This document shows, in pieces, positions 49,613 to 58,218 of a stretch of DNA of 64,000 bases. A model generated the notes under the pieces. The model was not told the DNA's origin, searched no databases, and worked only from the letters and a program-made list of their open reading frames with translations. The DNA lies in assembly GCF_009932335.1 (NCBI RefSeq), contig NZ_BLJF01000001.1:4032501-4096500 (forward strand), written 5' to 3'. This stretch comes from Pseudomonas asiatica. GTDB lineage: Bacteria; Pseudomonadota; Gammaproteobacteria; Pseudomonadales; Pseudomonadaceae. Made by a program: the position numbers and the translations under genes. The number at the start of each line of letters is the position of its first letter. Position 1 is the first letter of the stretch.

Positions 49613-50716
49613 ATGATCCCGTTCAAGCGAATTTCCCGCCCCGCCCTGCTCGCCCTGGCGTTGTGCGGCGGTGCCGCGCACGCCGCGCTGGTACCGCCCC
49701 AGGGTTACTACGAGGGGATCGAAAAGCTCAAGACCGGCGACGGTAACTTCCGCTGCGAAGCTGCCCCCAAACCGTATACCGGTGCCCTGCAGTTCCGCAG
49801 CAAGTACGAAGGCTCGGACAAGGCGCGGGCAACACTCAACGCCGACTCGGAAAAGGCCTTTCGCAAGTCCACCGAAGACATCACCACCCTTGAGAAAGGC
49901 GTGAGCAAGATGATCGGCCAGTACATGCGTGACGGCCGCCCGGCGCAACTCGACTGCACCCTGGCCTGGCTGGGCAGCTGGGCCCGCGCCGATGCGCTGA
50001 TGTCCACCGACTACAACCACACCGGCAAGTCGATGCGCAAATGGGCGCTGGGCAGCATGAGTGGTTCGTGGCTGCGCCTGAAGTTCTCCAATTCGCAGCC
50101 GTTGGCCGCGCACCAGGCCGAGGCCGAGCTGATCGAAAAATGGTTCGCCCGCCTGGCCGAGCAGACCGTGCGCGACTGGAGCGACCTGCCACTGGAGAAG
50201 ATCAACAACCACAGCTACTGGGCTGCCTGGGCGGTAATGGCCACCGCCGTGGCTACCGACCGTCGCGACCTGTTCGACTGGGCCGTGAAGGAATACAGGG
50301 TTGGCGCCAACCAGGTAGACGAGCAGGGCTTCCTGCCCAACGAACTGAAGCGCAAGCAACGCGCCCTGGCCTACCACAACTACGCCCTGCCGCCGTTGAC
50401 GATGATCGCCAGCTTCGCCCAGGTCAATGGCGTGGACGTGCGCGGCGAGAACAACAACGCCCTGCAGCGCCTGGCGCAGCGGGTACTGAACGGTTCGAAG
50501 GACCCAAGCGCGTTCAAGGCCCGCAATGGCGAGAAACAGGACATGAAAGACCTGAAGATCGACAGCAAGTACTCGTGGATGGAGCCCTATTGCAGCCTGT
50601 ATGCGTGCGGTGGCGACACCCTGCAGCGCAAGCGCGGTATGCAGCCGTTCAACAGCTTCCGGCTGGGCGGCGACCTGACCCGGGTCTATGACCCGAGCGC
50701 AGAGAGCAAGAAGTAA
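49613..50716 (+). CDS. algL: Alginate lyase AlgL
   Basis: 367-aa periplasmic polysaccharide lyase (family 5) that clears misrouted alginate. Signal peptide of about 25 residues; the catalytic NNHSYW (198-203) and the Trp/Arg-rich helical toroid ([20 protein letters not shown]) are present. It starts 7 nt after algX. A REP pair and 197 nt separate it from algI. Confidence 0.96.
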   Translation: MIPFKRISRPALLALALCGGAAHAALVPPQGYYEGIEKLKTGDGNFRCEAAPKPYTGALQFRSKYEGSDKARATLNADSEKAFRKSTEDITTLEKGVSKMIGQYMRDGRPAQLDCTLAWLGSWARADALMSTDYNHTGKSMRKWALGSMSGSWLRLKFSNSQPLAAHQAEAELIEKWFARLAEQTVRDWSDLPLEKINNHSYWAAWAVMATAVATDRRDLFDWAVKEYRVGANQVDEQGFLPNELKRKQRALAYHNYALPPLTMIASFAQVNGVDVRGENNNALQRLAQRVLNGSKDPSAFKARNGEKQDMKDLKIDSKYSWMEPYCSLYACGGDTLQRKRGMQPFNSFRLGGDLTRVYDPSAESKK

Positions 50717-50739
50717 CACACCCCAATGTGGGGGTGAAA

Positions 50740-50827
50740 CCTGTGGGAGCCGGCTTGCCGGCGATGGGCTGCGTAGCAGCCGCTGTCTACCGCTGGGCAA
50801 GGCTTCGCCGGCAAGCCAGCTCCCACA
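50740..50827 (+). repeat. REP pair inside the alginate operon, between algL and algI
   Basis: Inverted ACCTGTGGGAGCCGGCTTGCCGGCGAT and CGCCGGCAAGCCAGCTCCCACAG copies in the algL-algI gap. A smaller inverted repeat at about 50719-50736 (CACCCCAATGTGGGGGTG) sits in front of it and has no T-run, so full termination is not expected. Confidence 0.9.
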
Positions 50828-50913
50828 GAGGTACTAGGTTGCCTTCCAGTCTTGCACTGGGGGGTTTGGGGGGCGCTTTGCCCCGGATGCTGTGAACAAA
50901 AAGGAGAACCGGG

Positions 50914-52371
50914 ATGGTCTTCTCGTCCAACGTGTTCCTGTTCCTGTTCTTGCCGATCTTCCTCGGCCTGTACTACTTGAGCGGGCAACGCTATCGCAAC
51001 CTGCTGCTGCTGGTCGCCAGCTACATCTTCTACGCCTGGTGGCGGGTCGACTTCCTCGCCCTGTTCGCCGGCGTGACCCTGTGGAACTACTGGATCGGCC
51101 TGAAAGTCGGCGCCGCCGGCGTGCGTACCAAGCCGGCACAGCGCTGGCTGCTGCTCGGCGTCGGTGTGGACCTGGCGATTCTCGGCTACTTCAAGTACGC
51201 CAACTTCGGCGTCGACAGCCTCAACGCGATCATCTCCTCGTTCGGCCTGGAGCCGTTCATCCTCACCCACGTGCTGCTGCCGATCGGTATCTCGTTCTAC
51301 ATCTTCGAGTCGATCAGCTACATCATCGACGTGTACCGCGGCGACACCCCGGCCACCCGCAACCTGATCGACTTCGCGGCGTTCGTGGCGATCTTCCCGC
51401 ACCTGATCGCCGGCCCCGTGCTGCGCTTCAAGGACCTGGTCGACCAGTTCAACAACCGCACCCACACCCTGGACAAGTTCTCCGAAGGCTGCACCCGCTT
51501 CATGCAGGGCTTCATCAAGAAAGTGTTCATCGCCGATACCCTGGCGGTAGTGGCCGACCACTGCTTCGCCCTGCAGAACCCGACCACCGGGGATGCCTGG
51601 CTCGGCGCTTTGGCCTACACCGCGCAGCTGTACTTCGACTTCAGCGGCTACAGCGACATGGCCATCGGCCTGGGCCTGATGATGGGCTTCCGCTTCATGG
51701 AGAACTTCAAGCAGCCGTACATCAGCCAGTCGATCACCGAGTTCTGGCGGCGCTGGCACATCAGCCTGTCGACCTGGCTGCGCGACTACCTGTACATCAC
51801 CCTGGGCGGTAACCGCAAAGGCACCTTCAACACCTACCGCAACCTGTTCCTGACCATGCTGCTGGGTGGCCTGTGGCACGGCGCCAACTTCACCTACATC
51901 ATCTGGGGCGCCTGGCACGGCATGTGGCTGGCCATCGAGCGCGCGCTGGGCATCGACACCAACCCGCAGCGTTTCAACCCGGTGAAGTGGGCATTCACCT
52001 TCCTGCTGGTGGTGGTCGGCTGGGTGATCTTCCGTGCCGAGAACCTGGAAGTGGCCGGTCGCATGTACGGCGCCATGTTCAGCTTCGGCGACTGGCAGCT
52101 GTCGGAACTCAACCGTGCCCAGCTCACCGGCCTGCAGGTAGCCACCCTGGTGGTCGCCTACATCACCCTGGCGTTCTTCGGCCTGCGCGACTTCTACCGC
52201 AACGCCCGGCCAACGCCCAAGGCCACCCCGGTGCAGGTCAACAGCGACGGTTCGATCGGCCTGGACTGGACCCGGGTGATGACCCGCGCCCTGGTGCTGC
52301 TGCTGTTCGTGGCCTCGATCCTCAAGCTTTCGGCGCAGAGCTACTCGCCGTTCCTTTACTTCCAGTTCTGA
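50914..52371 (+). CDS. algI: Alginate O-acetylation protein AlgI (MBOAT)
   Basis: 485-aa multi-pass MBOAT-family membrane protein that passes acetyl groups across the inner membrane. The invariant catalytic His322 is in GGLWHGANF, and FSGYSDMAIGLGLMMGF and FWRRWHISLSTWLRDYLY are typical. GGAG lies 8 nt before the ATG. Confidence 0.96.
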   Translation: MVFSSNVFLFLFLPIFLGLYYLSGQRYRNLLLLVASYIFYAWWRVDFLALFAGVTLWNYWIGLKVGAAGVRTKPAQRWLLLGVGVDLAILGYFKYANFGVDSLNAIISSFGLEPFILTHVLLPIGISFYIFESISYIIDVYRGDTPATRNLIDFAAFVAIFPHLIAGPVLRFKDLVDQFNNRTHTLDKFSEGCTRFMQGFIKKVFIADTLAVVADHCFALQNPTTGDAWLGALAYTAQLYFDFSGYSDMAIGLGLMMGFRFMENFKQPYISQSITEFWRRWHISLSTWLRDYLYITLGGNRKGTFNTYRNLFLTMLLGGLWHGANFTYIIWGAWHGMWLAIERALGIDTNPQRFNPVKWAFTFLLVVVGWVIFRAENLEVAGRMYGAMFSFGDWQLSELNRAQLTGLQVATLVVAYITLAFFGLRDFYRNARPTPKATPVQVNSDGSIGLDWTRVMTRALVLLLFVASILKLSAQSYSPFLYFQF

Positions 52372-52381
52372 GGTTGATGAC

Positions 52382-53539
52382 ATGACCCGGACATTACGCA
52401 TTACCTATTCGCTGTCGTTCCTCGGCCTGCTGGTGGGCATGGGCGTCTGGTCCACCGGTGGCCTGCAAAGCTTCCAGCGTACCGAGCAGATGACCCTGCT
52501 CAACGGCAAGCTGGCCAAGGCTGCCGAGACCCACTACGACGAGCAGTTCCCGATCAAGCGCCTGGGCACCAACCTTTGGGCGGCGATGGACTTCAAGCTG
52601 TTCAACGAAGGCCGCCCCGGCGTGGTACTGGGCCGCGACCAGTGGCTGTTCAGTGACGAAGAGTTCAAGCCCACCGCCGGTGCCGAGCAGCTGATGCAGG
52701 AAAACCTGGCGCTGATCCGTGGCGTGCGTGACACCTTGCAGCAGCACGGCAGCCAGCTTGTATTGGCGATCGTGCCAGCCAAGGCGCGGGTGTACGCCGA
52801 ATACCTGGGCACGGAACTGCCGACCAGTCTGCATGACGACCTGTACAACCAGTTCCATGCCCAGGCACGCCAGGCCAACGTGTTCGCCCCGGACCTGTTG
52901 GCACCCATGGAGCAGGCCAAGGCGCGCGGCCAGGTGTTCCTGCGCACCGACACCCACTGGACGCCGATGGGCGCCGAAGTGGCTGCGCAGGCACTGGCCG
53001 AAGCGGTCAGCCGCCAGAGCCTGCTCAACGGCGACCCGCAGGCGTTCATCACCGAAGCCGGCAGCACCGCGCCATACAAGGGCGACCTGACCAACTTCCT
53101 GCCACTGGACCCGCTGTTCAGCAACCTGCTGCCGGCCCCGGACAACCTGCAGCAGCGCACCACTCGCCCGGTCGAGACCGAAGGTGAAGCCGGTGACGCA
53201 CTGTTCGCCGACACGCAGATCCCGGTTGCACTGGTGGGCACCAGCTACAGCGCCAACCCGCACTGGAACTTCCTCGGCGCGCTGCAGCAGGCCCTGCGCA
53301 GCGATGTGGCCAACTACGCCGAAGACGGCCATGGCCCGCTGCTGCCGATGCTCAAGTACCTGCAAAGCGATGCCTTCAAGAACGCCGCACCCCAAGTGGT
53401 GGTGTGGGAATTCCCCGAACGTTATCTGCCAATGAAGAACGACCTCAGCAGCTTCGATCCACAGTGGATCGCCCAGCTGAAGAACACCCGTAAATCCGAA
53501 GAAAACCTGGCTTTGTCGTCCACCCGGACTAACCACTAA
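52382..53539 (+). CDS. algJ: Alginate O-acetyltransferase AlgJ
   Basis: 385-aa SGNH-like protein anchored by an uncleaved N-terminal helix. The triad residues D190 and H192 (DTHWTP) and S288 (GTSYS) are at the same positions as those known for P. aeruginosa AlgJ. It relays acetyl from AlgI toward AlgX. It starts 10 nt after algI. Confidence 0.95.
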   Translation: MTRTLRITYSLSFLGLLVGMGVWSTGGLQSFQRTEQMTLLNGKLAKAAETHYDEQFPIKRLGTNLWAAMDFKLFNEGRPGVVLGRDQWLFSDEEFKPTAGAEQLMQENLALIRGVRDTLQQHGSQLVLAIVPAKARVYAEYLGTELPTSLHDDLYNQFHAQARQANVFAPDLLAPMEQAKARGQVFLRTDTHWTPMGAEVAAQALAEAVSRQSLLNGDPQAFITEAGSTAPYKGDLTNFLPLDPLFSNLLPAPDNLQQRTTRPVETEGEAGDALFADTQIPVALVGTSYSANPHWNFLGALQQALRSDVANYAEDGHGPLLPMLKYLQSDAFKNAAPQVVVWEFPERYLPMKNDLSSFDPQWIAQLKNTRKSEENLALSSTRTNH

Positions 53540-53555
53540 TCAGAGGAACCTACAT

Positions 53556-54203
53556 ATGACTACCAAGACTTCCATTGCCAAAGCCCTCACCCTCGCTGCC
53601 GGCCTGTCCCTGGCCTCCATGCAGGCCTTCGCCGGCGCCGACGCCGCGCTGTATGGCCCGAGCGCACCGAAAGGCTCGACCTTCGTGCGCCTTTACAACG
53701 CTTCCAGCGCACCGGCGGCAGCTTCGGTCGGCAACACCCAGATCAAACAGGTTGGTGCACAGGGCAGCAGTGACTTCAGCTTCCTGCCAGGGGGTGACTA
53801 CACCGCTCAGGTCGGTGGCAAGAGCGTGCCGGTCAAGCTGGCTGCGGACAAGTACTACACCCTGGTCAACAGCGCCAGCGGCAACCCGCAGTTGATCGAA
53901 GAGCCGCCGTTCAAGAACAAGCAGAAAGCCCTGGTTCGCGTGCAGAACCTGAGTGACCAGCAACTGACCCTGAAGACCGCCGACGGCAAGACCGAAGTGG
54001 TCAAGCCGGTTGCCGCCAACGGCCGCGGCGAACGCGAAATCAACCCGGTCAAGGTCAACCTGGCGCTGTTCCAAGGAGACAAGAAAGTGGGTGACGTCAA
54101 ACCCGTCGCCCTGGAGCGCGGCGAAGCCGCAGTGCTGTACGTAACGGGTTCCGGCAACGCCTTGTCGCCGGTGTGGGTAACTCGCCCCGTGGCTAGCAAC
54201 TGA
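53556..54203 (+). CDS. algF: Alginate O-acetylation protein AlgF
   Basis: 215-aa periplasmic protein with a signal peptide of about 27 residues (ending QAFAG) and two beta-rich domains. It is needed for alginate acetylation, probably as a protein-protein connector between AlgI/AlgJ and AlgX; no catalytic motif is seen. It starts 16 nt after algJ. Confidence 0.94.
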   Translation: MTTKTSIAKALTLAAGLSLASMQAFAGADAALYGPSAPKGSTFVRLYNASSAPAAASVGNTQIKQVGAQGSSDFSFLPGGDYTAQVGGKSVPVKLAADKYYTLVNSASGNPQLIEEPPFKNKQKALVRVQNLSDQQLTLKTADGKTEVVKPVAANGRGEREINPVKVNLALFQGDKKVGDVKPVALERGEAAVLYVTGSGNALSPVWVTRPVASN

Positions 54204-54238
54204 TTCCCCTGCCTCTCAACGACTATTGGAGAAACATG

Positions 54239-55693
54239 ATGATCCCGGTAATTCTTTCTGGTGGTAGCGGTTCCCGTCTGTGGCCTCTGTCGCGAAAGCA
54301 GTTCCCCAAGCAGTTCCTGGCCCTGACCGGTGAGCACACACTGTTCCAGCAAACCCTCGAGCGCCTGGTGTTCGAAGGCATGGACACACCGATCGTGGTC
54401 TGCAACAAGGACCACAAGTTCATCGTCCAGGAGCAACTGGCCGCACTGAAGCTGCAAACCCAAGGCATCCTGATGGAACCGTTCGGCCGCAATACCGCGC
54501 CGGCCGTGGCCATGACTGCCATGAAACTGGTCAACGAAGGCCGCGACGAGCTGATGCTGGTGCTGCCCGCCGACCACGTGATCGATGACCAGAAGGCCCT
54601 GCAGCGCGCATTGGCCCTGGCCACCGTGGCCGCCGAGCGTGGCGAGATGGTGCTGTTCGGCGTGCCGGCGACCAAGCCGGAAACCGGCTACGGCTACATC
54701 CGTTCCAGCCAGGACGCCCTGCTGCCTGAAGGCGTGGCGCGCGTGGCGCAGTTCGTCGAAAAGCCCGACGAAAAACGCGCCGCCGAGTTCGTCCAGGCCG
54801 GCGGCTACTTCTGGAACAGCGGCATGTTCCTGTTCCGTGCCAGCCGCTTCCTCGAAGAGCTGAAGAAGCACGACGGCGACATCTACGACACCTGCGTGCT
54901 GGCCCTGGAGCGCAGCCAGGAAGACGGTGATGTGCTGAGCATCGACGAAGCCACCTTCGCCTGCTGCCCGGACAACTCCATCGACTACGCGGTGATGGAA
55001 AAGACCCAGCGCGCCTGCGTGGTGCCGATGTCGGCCGGCTGGAGCGACGTGGGCTGCTGGTCGTCGCTGTGGGAAGTGCACGAGAAGGACGACAACGGCA
55101 ACGTCACCAAGGGCGATGTGGTGGTGCAGGACAGCCACAACTGCATGATCCACGGCAACGGCAAGCTGGTGTCGGTGATCGGCCTGGAGAACATCGTGGT
55201 GGTCGAGACCAAGGACGCCATGATGATTGCCCACAAGGACAAGGTCCAGGGCGTCAAGCAGATGGTCAAGACCCTCGACGAGCAGGGCCGCAGCGAAACC
55301 CAGAACCACCTGGAAGTGTATCGCCCGTGGGGCTCGTACGACTCGGTGGACATGGGCGGCCGCTTCCAGGTCAAGCACATCACCGTCAAGCCGGGCGCCA
55401 GCCTGTCGCTGCAGATGCACCACCACCGTGCCGAGCACTGGATCGTGGTGTCCGGCACCGCCGAGGTGACCTGTGACGAGAACGTGTTCCTGCTGACCGA
55501 AAACCAGTCGACCTACATCCCGATCGCATCGGTGCACCGCCTGCGCAACCCGGGCAAGATCCCGCTGGAGATCATCGAAGTGCAGTCCGGCAGCTACCTC
55601 GGCGAGGATGACATCGAGCGCTTCGAGGACGTTTACGGGCGTACCTCCACTCCGATCGAACGGGGTGTTTCGGTGAAGACCATCGCGCAGTAA
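54239..55693 (+). CDS. algA: Bifunctional phosphomannose isomerase / GDP-mannose pyrophosphorylase AlgA
   Basis: 484-aa bifunctional enzyme supplying mannose 6-phosphate and GDP-mannose for AlgD. The N-terminal pyrophosphorylase domain has GGSGSRLWPLSRKQFPKQF and the substrate loop FVEKPDEKRA. The C-terminal isomerase cupin has the metal-binding QMHHHRAEHWIVVSGTA. GGAG at 54228-54231 is 7 nt from the ATG at 54239, which is preferred over the adjacent ATG at 54236. It is the last gene of the operon and ends at a terminator. Confidence 0.96.
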   Translation: MIPVILSGGSGSRLWPLSRKQFPKQFLALTGEHTLFQQTLERLVFEGMDTPIVVCNKDHKFIVQEQLAALKLQTQGILMEPFGRNTAPAVAMTAMKLVNEGRDELMLVLPADHVIDDQKALQRALALATVAAERGEMVLFGVPATKPETGYGYIRSSQDALLPEGVARVAQFVEKPDEKRAAEFVQAGGYFWNSGMFLFRASRFLEELKKHDGDIYDTCVLALERSQEDGDVLSIDEATFACCPDNSIDYAVMEKTQRACVVPMSAGWSDVGCWSSLWEVHEKDDNGNVTKGDVVVQDSHNCMIHGNGKLVSVIGLENIVVVETKDAMMIAHKDKVQGVKQMVKTLDEQGRSETQNHLEVYRPWGSYDSVDMGGRFQVKHITVKPGASLSLQMHHHRAEHWIVVSGTAEVTCDENVFLLTENQSTYIPIASVHRLRNPGKIPLEIIEVQSGSYLGEDDIERFEDVYGRTSTPIERGVSVKTIAQ

Positions 55694-55702
55694 TGCAACC
55701 CT

Positions 55703-55728
55703 GGGGCCGCTTTGCGGCCCCGCTTTTT
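55703..55728 (+). terminator. Rho-independent terminator of the alginate operon
   Basis: Stem GGGGCCGC/GCGGCCCC with loop TTT, followed by GCTTTTT, 10 nt after the algA stop. Confidence 0.85.
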
Positions 55729-55790
55729 GAGCCACTCTCCATTTCGGGCTACGATGGTCAGACCCCGCGCAATCAAGGTCTGCACGTCCC

Positions 55791-56255
55791 ATGATCATCG
55801 GTGCCTTCCTCATCCTCACCTGGCTGGTGCTGCTGTTGCGCTACCCGGCCAAGGCCCTGCCGATCTCGCTGGCAGCCGTTTGTGGCCTGGGCCTGGTGGC
55901 CCTGTTCGTCGTCTGGCAGGACACCCGCGAAACCTCGCAACTGGCCCGCCTGGACCTACGCCTGACCTACGCCCCCGAACACTGCCCCGCCGACCGTGCC
56001 CTGCAGGTGCGCATGAAGAACGGCAACGACGTGCCGCTGACCGAACTGCGCTGGCGGGTGGCGGCGTATGCGCCGGGCGATACCGTGAACCTGGCGGAGA
56101 ACACCTACAACGCCCCGCGCTACCGTGGGCCGGGTGAACTGCAGCCAGGGGCCGAGTGGAAGGACTGCCTGCCACTGCCGCCACTGCGCTCCGGGTACAG
56201 GCCGCAGACCCTGGAGTTTCGTGCAGAGCATCTGCAAGGTACGTTTGCCAACTAA
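55791..56255 (+). CDS. Small membrane-anchored protein of unknown function
   Basis: 154 aa with two N-terminal hydrophobic helices (about residues 2-17 and 22-42), then a periplasmic-looking domain of about 100 residues with two Cys (EHCPADRALQVRMKNGNDVPL and WKDCLPLPP) that could form a disulfide. The fold pattern suggests a small beta-sandwich. Related Pseudomonas proteins are often labelled multidrug transporter without evidence; there is no transporter domain. It is separated from algA by a terminator, so it is not part of the alginate operon. Confidence 0.75.
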   Translation: MIIGAFLILTWLVLLLRYPAKALPISLAAVCGLGLVALFVVWQDTRETSQLARLDLRLTYAPEHCPADRALQVRMKNGNDVPLTELRWRVAAYAPGDTVNLAENTYNAPRYRGPGELQPGAEWKDCLPLPPLRSGYRPQTLEFRAEHLQGTFAN

Positions 56256-56261
56256 TCTATC

Positions 56262-56373
56262 GCCTGTGCCGGCCCTTTCGCGGGCTTGCCCGCTCCCACA
56301 GGTACTGCACAGTACTCAAGAGCTGTGGAGTTCCTGTGGGAGCGGGCAAGCCCGCGAAAGGGCCGGCACAGGC
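56262..56373. repeat. REP pair with exact 41-nt arms
   Basis: 56262-56302 and 56333-56373 are exact reverse complements, type GCCTGTGCCGGCCCTTTCGC continuing CGGGCTTGCCCGCTCCCACAGG, with a 30-nt spacer. It lies between the small membrane protein gene and a dehydrogenase gene. Confidence 0.93.
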
Positions 56374-56406
56374 AACACCAACTTCCCCTGACAACAGGCC
56401 CCAACC

Positions 56407-57219
56407 ATGCCCACCGTCCTGATCACCGGTTGTTCCAGCGGCATCGGCCGCGCCCTGGCCGACGCCTTCCGCGATGCCGGCCACCACGTCTGGGCCACCG
56501 CCCGCAAACCTGAGGATGTCGAGCAACTGAACGCCGCCGGCTTCACCGCCCGGCAACTTGATGTGAACGACAGCGAGGCGCTGGCCCGCCTGGCCGAGGA
56601 TCTGGTAAACCTCGATATCCTGATCAACAACGCCGGCTACGGCGCCATGGGCCCGCTGCTCGATGGCGGTGTGGATGCCCTGCGCCAGCAGTTCGAAACC
56701 AACGTATTCGCCGTGGTCGGCGTTACCCGCGCATTGTTCCCACAGCTACGCCGCTCACGGGGCCTGGTGGTGAACATCGGCAGCGTATCAGGCGTGCTGG
56801 TCACTCCGTTCGCCGGCGCCTACTGCGCCTCGAAAGCCGCCGTGCATGCCCTGAGCGATGCTTTGCGCCTGGAACTGGCGCCGTTTGGTGTGCAGGTTAT
56901 GGAAGTGCAGCCAGGGGCGATTGCCTCGCAGTTCGCCAGCAATGCCCAGCGCCAGGCCGAGCAGGTGCTGGCGGCGGATTCGGCGTGGTGGCCGTTGCGC
57001 GAGCACGTGCAGGCACGGGCACGGGCTTCGCAGGACAAGCCCACCTCGGCGGCAGTGTTTGCCCAGGGCGTGTTGGCAGCGGTCGGGAAGTCGCCGGTGC
57101 CGGCGGTGGTGCGGTTGGGCAACGGCAGTACGGCTTTGCCGTTGATGGCCCGGTTACTGCCGCGACGGGTGCTGGATTGGGCGTTGCGCAAGCGGTTTGG
57201 CCTGCTGCGCCCGCTCTGA
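56407..57219 (+). CDS. Short-chain dehydrogenase/reductase
   Basis: 270-aa classical SDR with the NAD(P)-binding TGCSSGIGRALADAF (about residues 8-22), NNAGYG and the catalytic Ser (NIGSVSGV) and YCASK. ATARKPEDVEQL supports NADP preference (Arg-Lys after strand 2). The C-terminal basic segment ends LRKRFGLLRPL, similar to retinol-dehydrogenase-like SDRs. The substrate is unknown. Monocistronic. Confidence 0.87.
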   Translation: MPTVLITGCSSGIGRALADAFRDAGHHVWATARKPEDVEQLNAAGFTARQLDVNDSEALARLAEDLVNLDILINNAGYGAMGPLLDGGVDALRQQFETNVFAVVGVTRALFPQLRRSRGLVVNIGSVSGVLVTPFAGAYCASKAAVHALSDALRLELAPFGVQVMEVQPGAIASQFASNAQRQAEQVLAADSAWWPLREHVQARARASQDKPTSAAVFAQGVLAAVGKSPVPAVVRLGNGSTALPLMARLLPRRVLDWALRKRFGLLRPL

Positions 57220-57228
57220 TTGATTGGT

Positions 57229-57280
57229 TGCCTGTACTGGCCTCTTCGCGGGTAAACCCGCGAAGAGGCCAGTACAGGCA
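57229..57280. repeat. Exact palindrome with 25-nt arms (truncated REP)
   Basis: 57229-57253 and 57256-57280 are exact reverse complements with a 2-nt loop AA, containing CTCTTCGCGGGTAAACCCGCGAAGAG. It sits between convergent dehydrogenase genes and could terminate both. Confidence 0.92.
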
Positions 57281-57287
57281 AAACAGA

Positions 57288-58082
57288 TCAGGCAATGGAA
57301 CGCAGCACCCCGCCATCCACCCGCAAGGCAGCCCCGGTAGTGGCACTGGCCTGCATCGACGCCAGGTACACCACCATGTTCGCCACCTCCTCCACTGTCG
57401 CCAGTCGCTTGATCAGCGAGGTCGGCCGGTGCTCGGCAAGGAAGTTGGCCTCCAGCTCTTCAGTCGACACCCCCTGCTCCTCGGCCAGCTTGGCAAAGAA
57501 GTCGCCCACACCTTCCGAACGCGTAGGCCCCGGCAGCACCGAATTCACCGTCACCCCGGTGCCGGCCAGGGTCTCGGCCAGCCCGCGCGACACCGCCAGC
57601 AACGCAGTCTTGGTCATGCCGTAATGAATCATCTCGGTCGGGATCTGCAGCGCCGACTCACTGGACAGGAACACCACTCGCCCCCATTTGCGTTCGGCCA
57701 TGCCCGGGGCATAGTGGCGTGACAGGCGAACGGCACTGAGCACATTGACGTCGAAGAAACGCTGCCAGTCCTCATCCTCGATCTCGAAGAACGGCTTGGG
57801 CTCGAAGATGCCCAGGTTGTTGACCAGGATGTCGGTGTGCGGCACCTGCTTGAAAAGCGTCTGCGCACCGGCCTGGGTGCTCAGGTCGGCAGCGATGCCG
57901 ATGATGCGCGCCTGCGGCAGGCGCTCGCGCACTACTTTGAGGGCTTCGTCGACCCGGGCCTGGGTGCGACCGTTGAGGACCACTTCGGCCCCCGCCTCGG
58001 CCAGGCCGATGGCGATGGCCAGGCCGATGCCGGCGGTGGAGCCGCTGACGATGGCGCGCTTGCCGTTCAGGGAAATGTGCAT
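57288..58082 (-). CDS. Short-chain dehydrogenase/reductase
   Basis: 264-aa SDR with the cofactor-binding SGSTAGIGLAIAIGLAEAGA, NGRTQARVDEAL (Arg after strand 2, NADP-type), LVNNLGIFEP, the catalytic Ser (FLSSESALQIP) and Tyr-Lys (YGMTKTALL). C-terminal TTGAALRVDGGVLRSIA is typical of the family. The substrate is unknown. The ATG at 58082 has GAGGAGG upstream; the in-frame ATG at 58133 lies in a REP and is rejected. Confidence 0.87.
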   Translation of the reverse strand: MHISLNGKRAIVSGSTAGIGLAIAIGLAEAGAEVVLNGRTQARVDEALKVVRERLPQARIIGIAADLSTQAGAQTLFKQVPHTDILVNNLGIFEPKPFFEIEDEDWQRFFDVNVLSAVRLSRHYAPGMAERKWGRVVFLSSESALQIPTEMIHYGMTKTALLAVSRGLAETLAGTGVTVNSVLPGPTRSEGVGDFFAKLAEEQGVSTEELEANFLAEHRPTSLIKRLATVEEVANMVVYLASMQASATTGAALRVDGGVLRSIA

Positions 58083-58113
58083 CTGTGCCTCCTCGGTAAT
58101 CAGGACAATTGCC

Positions 58114-58212
58114 GGGGCTGCTTTGCAGCCCATCGCGACACAAGGCCGCTCCTACATGCGGACGCGATCTCCTGGAGCGGCCTTGTGTCGCGATGGGCCG
58201 CAAAGCGGCCCC
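58114..58212. repeat. REP pair, CCTTGTGTCGCGATGGGCC class
   Basis: Inverted GGAGCGGCCTTGTGTCGCGATGGGCCGCAAAGC-type copies between an SDR gene and the efflux operon. Confidence 0.88.
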
Positions 58213-58218
58213 AAAACA

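Noticed and set aside
53855..55819. Long minus-strand open frame (about 654 codons) opposite algF and algA
   Set aside because: Low-complexity His/Val/Asp-rich translation typical of the antisense of a high-GC gene; algA on the other strand is certain.
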